This document shows, piece after piece, positions 59,961-64,000 of a stretch of 64,000 bases of DNA; position 1 is the stretch's first letter, and the number at the start of each line of letters is the position of its first letter. This stretch comes from B25-G16 sp964549945 (GTDB lineage Bacteria; Desulfobacterota; DSM-4660; Desulfatiglandales; B25-G16): assembly GCA_964549945.1 (NCBI GenBank), contig CAZJXD010000007.1, forward strand, positions 1-64,000, given 5' to 3'. Position numbers and translations under genes: made by a program. The notes beneath the pieces were generated by a model, which saw only the letters and a list, made by a program, of their open reading frames with translations, did not search any database and was not told the origin of the DNA.

Positions 59961-61067
59961 TCATTTCTGAAACATAAACCTCCTCATGCTCACATTCATT
60001 GCCAGGCCCATGGCGGCCAATGCGGAAACCACGGATGATCCCCCGTAGCTAAACAGCACCAATGGGATCCCTACCACGGGAAGCAGGCCCGTCACCATGC
60101 ACACATTGATTACAAGGTGCCAGAAGATCAATGCGACCACGCCTACCACCAAAAGGGTGCCAAATCTGTCCTTGCTGTTCCTGGCTATATTAAGACACCA
60201 TAGTATCAAGAACAGGTAGAGCGTCAATAGCGCTGCCGAACCTATGAAACCCCACTCCTCCGCCAAAACGGAAAACAAAAAGTCGGTATGTTGCTGGGGC
60301 AGAAAATTTAGGCTCGTCTGGGTCCCCTTGAGATACCCCTTCCCCCAGAACAGGCCCGAGCCAATGGCAATCTTAGACTGTGTCACGTGATAGGCGGAGC
60401 CAAGGGGGTCCGTCTCGGGTCTTAAAAACGCGATGATCCGCTTTTTCTGGTAACCCTGAAGGCTCAGCCAGAAAAAGGGGGCTGAAATACAGGCGATGGA
60501 AAAAAAGATGAGCATTGATCTCCGGTTCACATGGACGAAGAGGATAATCGAGAAAGAGACGATTACCAACACCAGGGCAGTGCCCAGGTCTGGTTGGGAG
60601 ACGATCATCACAAACGGTAAGGCGATCATCGCTAAGGGTTTCCATATATCCCTCATCCTATAGTTTCCCGTCTTTGGTGAGGTGGAAAAATACTTCGCGA
60701 GCACCAGGACAACGGAGACCTTCACCATCTCCGAGGGCTGCACCGAAAAGAATCCCAGGTGTAGCCAACGTTGGGAGCCATGTGTTACCTTGCCTATATA
60801 GAAAACGGCCACCAGAAGTATCATGCATAGAATAAACAGGGGATACGCGAGCCTGTCGAGTATGTGATAATCGAAGGTCGTCATGAGCAGCAGTACCAGG
60901 AAGCCAATCCCGTACCAACAAATCTGCTTCACGTAGATCCCGCTTCCCCCGATGGATCTGATTGAGTACGTGGCGCTGTAAAGGTTAACCACGCTCAGCA
61001 ACCCAATCATCATCAAGATGGCCAAGAGAATCCAGTCGAAGTTATCCAACAATCGTCGATCAAACAT
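59961..61067 (-). CDS. rodA: Rod-shape determining glycosyltransferase RodA
   Basis: 368 residues with ten membrane helices and SEDS-family motifs: 'HGSQRWLHLGFFSVQPSEMV' near residue 95, 'VSQPDLGTALVLVIV', 'FLPQQHTDFLFSVLAEEWGF' and 'VGIPLVLFSYGGSSVVSALA'. RodA polymerises glycan strands during elongation together with PBP2. It follows mrdA after 26 bp in the same operon. The 278-bp gap between it and the bactofilin gene shows nothing recognisable. Confidence 0.95.
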   Translation of the reverse strand: MFDRRLLDNFDWILLAILMMIGLLSVVNLYSATYSIRSIGGSGIYVKQICWYGIGFLVLLLMTTFDYHILDRLAYPLFILCMILLVAVFYIGKVTHGSQRWLHLGFFSVQPSEMVKVSVVLVLAKYFSTSPKTGNYRMRDIWKPLAMIALPFVMIVSQPDLGTALVLVIVSFSIILFVHVNRRSMLIFFSIACISAPFFWLSLQGYQKKRIIAFLRPETDPLGSAYHVTQSKIAIGSGLFWGKGYLKGTQTSLNFLPQQHTDFLFSVLAEEWGFIGSAALLTLYLFLILWCLNIARNSKDRFGTLLVVGVVALIFWHLVINVCMVTGLLPVVGIPLVLFSYGGSSVVSALAAMGLAMNVSMRRFMFQK

Positions 61068-61093
61068 GTAGCCTTATCGCTCCATTGCCCTCA

Positions 61094-62926
61094 TTAGGTC
61101 CTTGAATTGAAATAGCCCTCGAGTATCATCTTCGCGATAGGGGCTGCCGTCGCCCCTCCCGTGCCTCCGTGTTCTATTACTATGCTCAGCGCGATCACCG
61201 GGCTCTCCGCAGGTGCAACCGCCACGAACCACGAATGGTCACGGAATTTATAGGGAACCTCCTCTTCTTCGATGACCTCTCCCTCTTCGGGCAGGGCTAT
61301 CACCTGGGAAGTGCCCGTTTTGCCGGCGACCTGTAGGGCATCAGGCCTCGCCCTTCTTCCCGTTCCCGTTGGCTCGTTGACCACCCCGAGCAGGGCCCTT
61401 CTGATCAATTCCATGTTCTCCTTTCTAAGGTTCCAGCGCCCCAAGGTATCGGGCTTAAACCGAAAGACCGCGTTCCCGTCCTCCTTGCCTACCAATTTCG
61501 TTACCTGGGGCCTATAGAGGATTCCCCCGTTAAACAGGGCCGAGATAAATCGCGTCATTTGGATCGGCGTAATAAGGGTAAAGCTCTGCCCAACGGCCAC
61601 AGACAGGGTTTCCCCTTCCTGCCATGGAACATGCCAATGCGTGAGCTTCCAATCCCTGTCCGGGACGAGCCCCGATTTCTCGTCTCCCAATCGAAGGCCT
61701 GTTCTCGAGCCAAAGCCGAGTAACCTGGCGTATCTCGCGATGGTATCTATGCCTATCCTTTGACCCATTTTGTAAAAGTACACATCACACGACTCAACTA
61801 ACGCCCTGTGGAGATCTACCGCACCGTGGCCTCCCTCCTTCCAATCGCGATATAGCCTGCCCTGAAAGTAGTAGTTTCCTGTGCAGATTACCTTCTCTTG
61901 GGGATCGATTATTCCCTCCTCCAGCCCTGCGAGGGCCACCACTATCTTGAAAAGCGAGCCCGGCGGATACTGTCCCGTTGTCGCCCTGTTTTGCAGTGGA
62001 AAACGGAGGTTGGAAACGAGGCTTTCCCACCCTTTCCTGTCCATCCCCATTGCGAAGTCATTTGGATCAAATGTGGGGCTGCTCGCCATTGCCAATATTT
62101 CCCCATTCATGGGATTCATGGCGACGATCGCGCCTGCTTTATCCTCAAGGGCCTTCTCGGCCAACATCTGAATATTCTTGTCTATGGTCAACGTGACATT
62201 CAAACCCGGCTCCGCATCCCTCTGGTAGAGCACCCGCAGCCTCCTGCCATAAGCATCTACCTCGACCTGTTGCCCTCCCCTGACGCCATTCAGCTGCTTC
62301 TGCCACTTTCTCTCGATGCCGAATTTTCCCACAAAGTCCCCGAGCCTATTCTGTGCGTACTCTCCGCTGTTCAGCTGTTCCCTATCAATTTCTCCCAGAT
62401 AGCCAATGAGGTGAGAGGCAAAGGGGCCATAGAGGTAATGCCTCCTCGCCTTCACATCTATCACCACACCGGGCAAGCTGAACGCATTCGTCTCCACGCT
62501 GGCCAACTCATCGCGGGTGAGGCCCCTCTTTATGTAGATGGGATTAAAGGGATTAAGCTTCTGGGCCCTTCTTATCCTCTTACTTGCTGAGCCATCGTCT
62601 ATCTCAACCAATCCCCGTAGCCCGGTCAACAGGCCATCCAAATCCCCTATGTCCTCGGGAATAGCCCCCAGTATGAACAGAGGTCGATTATCGACCAATA
62701 GCTCGCCATTCCTGTCGTAGATTAACCCCCGAAAGGGCAATACATCGCGAAGGTCTATCCTGTTGTTCTCCGATTGTGTCCTGAATTTTGCGCCGTGAAT
62801 GATCTGCATAAACCACAATCGCACGAATAACACACCGAAGACAATAAGGATAAAGAAGGTAAGCTTGGTGAGTCGCCTTTGAAATATATCGGTCTCTACA
62901 GGGTCAAAGCCAGAACGCCCTACCAT
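61094..62926 (-). CDS. mrdA: Penicillin-binding protein 2 (elongasome transpeptidase)
   Basis: 610 residues from the ATG at 62926 (a GTG three codons upstream is also open). An N-terminal membrane helix (about residues 22-40), a pedestal domain and a transpeptidase domain with Ser-x-x-Lys 'PPGSLFKIVVAL', Ser-x-x motif 'VESCDVYFYKMG' and 'VAGKTGTSQV'. 'GQSFTLITPIQM' is typical of class B PBP2. It crosslinks peptidoglycan during elongation. It lies between mreD and rodA. Confidence 0.95.
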   Translation of the reverse strand: MVGRSGFDPVETDIFQRRLTKLTFFILIVFGVLFVRLWFMQIIHGAKFRTQSENNRIDLRDVLPFRGLIYDRNGELLVDNRPLFILGAIPEDIGDLDGLLTGLRGLVEIDDGSASKRIRRAQKLNPFNPIYIKRGLTRDELASVETNAFSLPGVVIDVKARRHYLYGPFASHLIGYLGEIDREQLNSGEYAQNRLGDFVGKFGIERKWQKQLNGVRGGQQVEVDAYGRRLRVLYQRDAEPGLNVTLTIDKNIQMLAEKALEDKAGAIVAMNPMNGEILAMASSPTFDPNDFAMGMDRKGWESLVSNLRFPLQNRATTGQYPPGSLFKIVVALAGLEEGIIDPQEKVICTGNYYFQGRLYRDWKEGGHGAVDLHRALVESCDVYFYKMGQRIGIDTIARYARLLGFGSRTGLRLGDEKSGLVPDRDWKLTHWHVPWQEGETLSVAVGQSFTLITPIQMTRFISALFNGGILYRPQVTKLVGKEDGNAVFRFKPDTLGRWNLRKENMELIRRALLGVVNEPTGTGRRARPDALQVAGKTGTSQVIALPEEGEVIEEEEVPYKFRDHSWFVAVAPAESPVIALSIVIEHGGTGGATAAPIAKMILEGYFNSRT

Positions 62927-62944
62927 GATTATCACCCGAGATCG

Positions 62945-63508
62945 CTATAGGGGAGCCTGAGGCTTCTCCTGGGCATAGCCTAGGCCCTCCGGTCCCCCTA
63001 TTATATCCAGGAAATAGAACAAGGGCGGAGCAAGGAGGCTCGTTATTAAGGCGGATAACAGCATGAAAACGAAGGGCATTGACGGCATAAATTGCCCAGC
63101 CGAAAAGAGCCTCAATATAACCAGGAGAAAGGCCCACTTGGCAAAAAGGAAAATGGCTACAAATAGCGTTGATGTCTTTATGTTGTTGAAATCCAAAAAT
63201 TGGCGGCAACGGAACATCCCAAAGATGATAGCTGAATACACAAAGGCAAACAATCCAAGCTGACTTGGAGCCAGCACATCGGTTAAGATCCCCATACAAA
63301 AGGCGAGGCATCCCGCTCTCAACTCCTGATTCTTGCCGAGGATATAGATGAGAACGATTGGGATGAGATCGATATCCAGCCACTCAATCCCCAAGAGGTG
63401 GCCGATGCTTCCCCGTAGGAGAACAAAAATGCCGCTCATTACACAGATGAGGGAAAACAAAACCCCCCCGCCCTCTCTCAAGTTTTCTATAAAATTTCCA
63501 GTCCCCAT
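62945..63508 (-). CDS. mreD: Rod shape-determining protein MreD
   Basis: 187 residues, five to six membrane helices, with MreD landmarks 'DLIPIVLIYILGKNQELRAG' (about 45-64) and 'MGILTDVLAPSQLGLFAFVY' (about 71-90). It is an inner-membrane component of the elongasome linking MreC and PBP2/RodA. It starts 9 bp after the mreC stop. The C-terminal tail is somewhat longer than in E. coli MreD. Confidence 0.9.
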   Translation of the reverse strand: MGTGNFIENLREGGGVLFSLICVMSGIFVLLRGSIGHLLGIEWLDIDLIPIVLIYILGKNQELRAGCLAFCMGILTDVLAPSQLGLFAFVYSAIIFGMFRCRQFLDFNNIKTSTLFVAIFLFAKWAFLLVILRLFSAGQFMPSMPFVFMLLSALITSLLAPPLFYFLDIIGGPEGLGYAQEKPQAPL

Positions 63509-63517
63509 TTCCCTGCC

Positions 63518-64000
63518 TTACCGCGCTGAGTTCGTCATCCCTTGGGCTTTGCCCTTTCGAAGGGGAAGGAAGTTCCGCGTCAGGATTATGAGAACCTCCT
63601 CTAATTTGTTGAAATCCACAGCGGGAATGACCCGCACATCCTTGAAAAGCTTATAGGGGGAGTCGTCAACCCGCTTGACCCGGCCCAGATGAAGGCCCTT
63701 TGGGAATACGCCTCCCAGGCCTGAGGTCACAATAGCATCGCCCGGCCTTATCTCACATGTCTTTATTACGTAATCGAAATAGCACTCGCCCGATCCACTT
63801 CCCTTTAGCATACCTCTTCCCCTTGAGCTCTGGACTAATCCGTCAATAGCGGAGTTTTGATCCGTAACCAACAAGACCTGGGAATAATGGGGCGAGACCG
63901 AAACCACCCTTCCGACAACCCCCTCGGAGTTCACCACTGCCATGTTGATCGCAACGCCCTCATGGGCACCCTTATCGATAATAATGGATTTAAACATGCC
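63518..64000 (-). CDS. mreC: Rod shape-determining protein MreC, C-terminal part (truncated by window end)
   Basis: The frame is open to base 64000 and gives 160 residues, the C-terminal beta-barrel region of MreC: 'IIDKGAHEGVAINMAVVNSE', 'VVGRVVSVSPHYSQVLLVTD', 'DYVIKTCEIRPGDAIVTSGL' and 'FPKGLHLGRVKRV'. MreC is a periplasmic scaffold of the elongasome. The N-terminal membrane helix and coiled coil lie outside the window. Gene order mreC-mreD-mrdA-rodA is canonical. Confidence 0.93.
   Translation of the reverse strand, partial: GMFKSIIIDKGAHEGVAINMAVVNSEGVVGRVVSVSPHYSQVLLVTDQNSAIDGLVQSSRGRGMLKGSGSGECYFDYVIKTCEIRPGDAIVTSGLGGVFPKGLHLGRVKRVDDSPYKLFKDVRVIPAVDFNKLEEVLIILTRNFLPLRKGKAQGMTNSAR

Overview
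The window reads as part of the chromosome of an anaerobic bacterium, most likely a Desulfobacterota/'Deltaproteobacteria' (Syntrophales-like) organism. This is inferred from oxygen-sensitive glycyl radical enzymes (GREs) with a TRAP transporter, a complete bacterial V/A-type ATPase, a proteobacterial-style zapA-6S RNA arrangement, FtsEX-EnvC, and a complete Mre/Rod elongation cluster. No species can be named from sequence alone. Most genes are on the minus strand. I saw no tRNA, rRNA, CRISPR array or intact transposase.

Region 1 (1-12.8 kb) is a catabolic island. It holds the 5' end of an MFS permease, a flavodoxin, a DctPQM TRAP transporter, two tandem GREs of about 800 residues, their radical-SAM activase, a class III aminotransferase, a cyclophilin-like (TM1367-type) protein and a probable 36-residue leader protein. 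Both GREs carry Cys-X-Asp where characterised lyase/dehydratase/decarboxylase GREs carry Cys-X-Glu. A decayed third GRE 3' end, with a stop right after the radical glycine, lies between the activase and the aminotransferase. Region 2 (12.8-25.4 kb) has a CCA-adding-type nucleotidyltransferase and a methyltransferase. It then has a divergent locus in which a GntR/FadR regulator, a DUF4392 (D-glutamate-cyclase-like) enzyme and a Liv ABC importer face an AtuA-like/DUF4387 pair. Three 9-bp-phased TTGGTA repeats sit between two back-to-back promoters. A DUF72 gene and a radical SAM gene follow.

Region 3 (25.4-34.1 kb) is lspA-ileS, a Thi4-family enzyme, mgtE, a patatin, a thioredoxin-like protein and a PNPOx-like protein. 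Two copies of a MITE-like element (187 and 289 bp, 33-34-bp terminal inverted repeats) lie between GRE1 and dctP and between ileS and lspA. Their inner stem differs by a compensatory base-pair change. Region 4 (34.1-38.7 kb) is the best candidate for an undescribed system: CstA, two small paralogous putative membrane proteins and two ArsA/Get3-like ATPases whose active-site motifs are degenerate in a complementary way, as expected for an obligate heterodimer.

Region 5 (39-64 kb) is housekeeping and envelope. It contains purA, PAC2, divergent polysaccharide deacetylase, ctpA, envC-ftsX-ftsE, rny, 6S RNA, zapA, a ZapB-like coiled coil and an unannotated 54-residue membrane protein. These are followed by the nine-gene V/A-ATPase operon (H-I-K-E-C-F-A-B-D), whose proteolipid keeps the Na+-binding residues, then a bactofilin and rodA-mrdA-mreD-mreC, with mreC cut by the window end.
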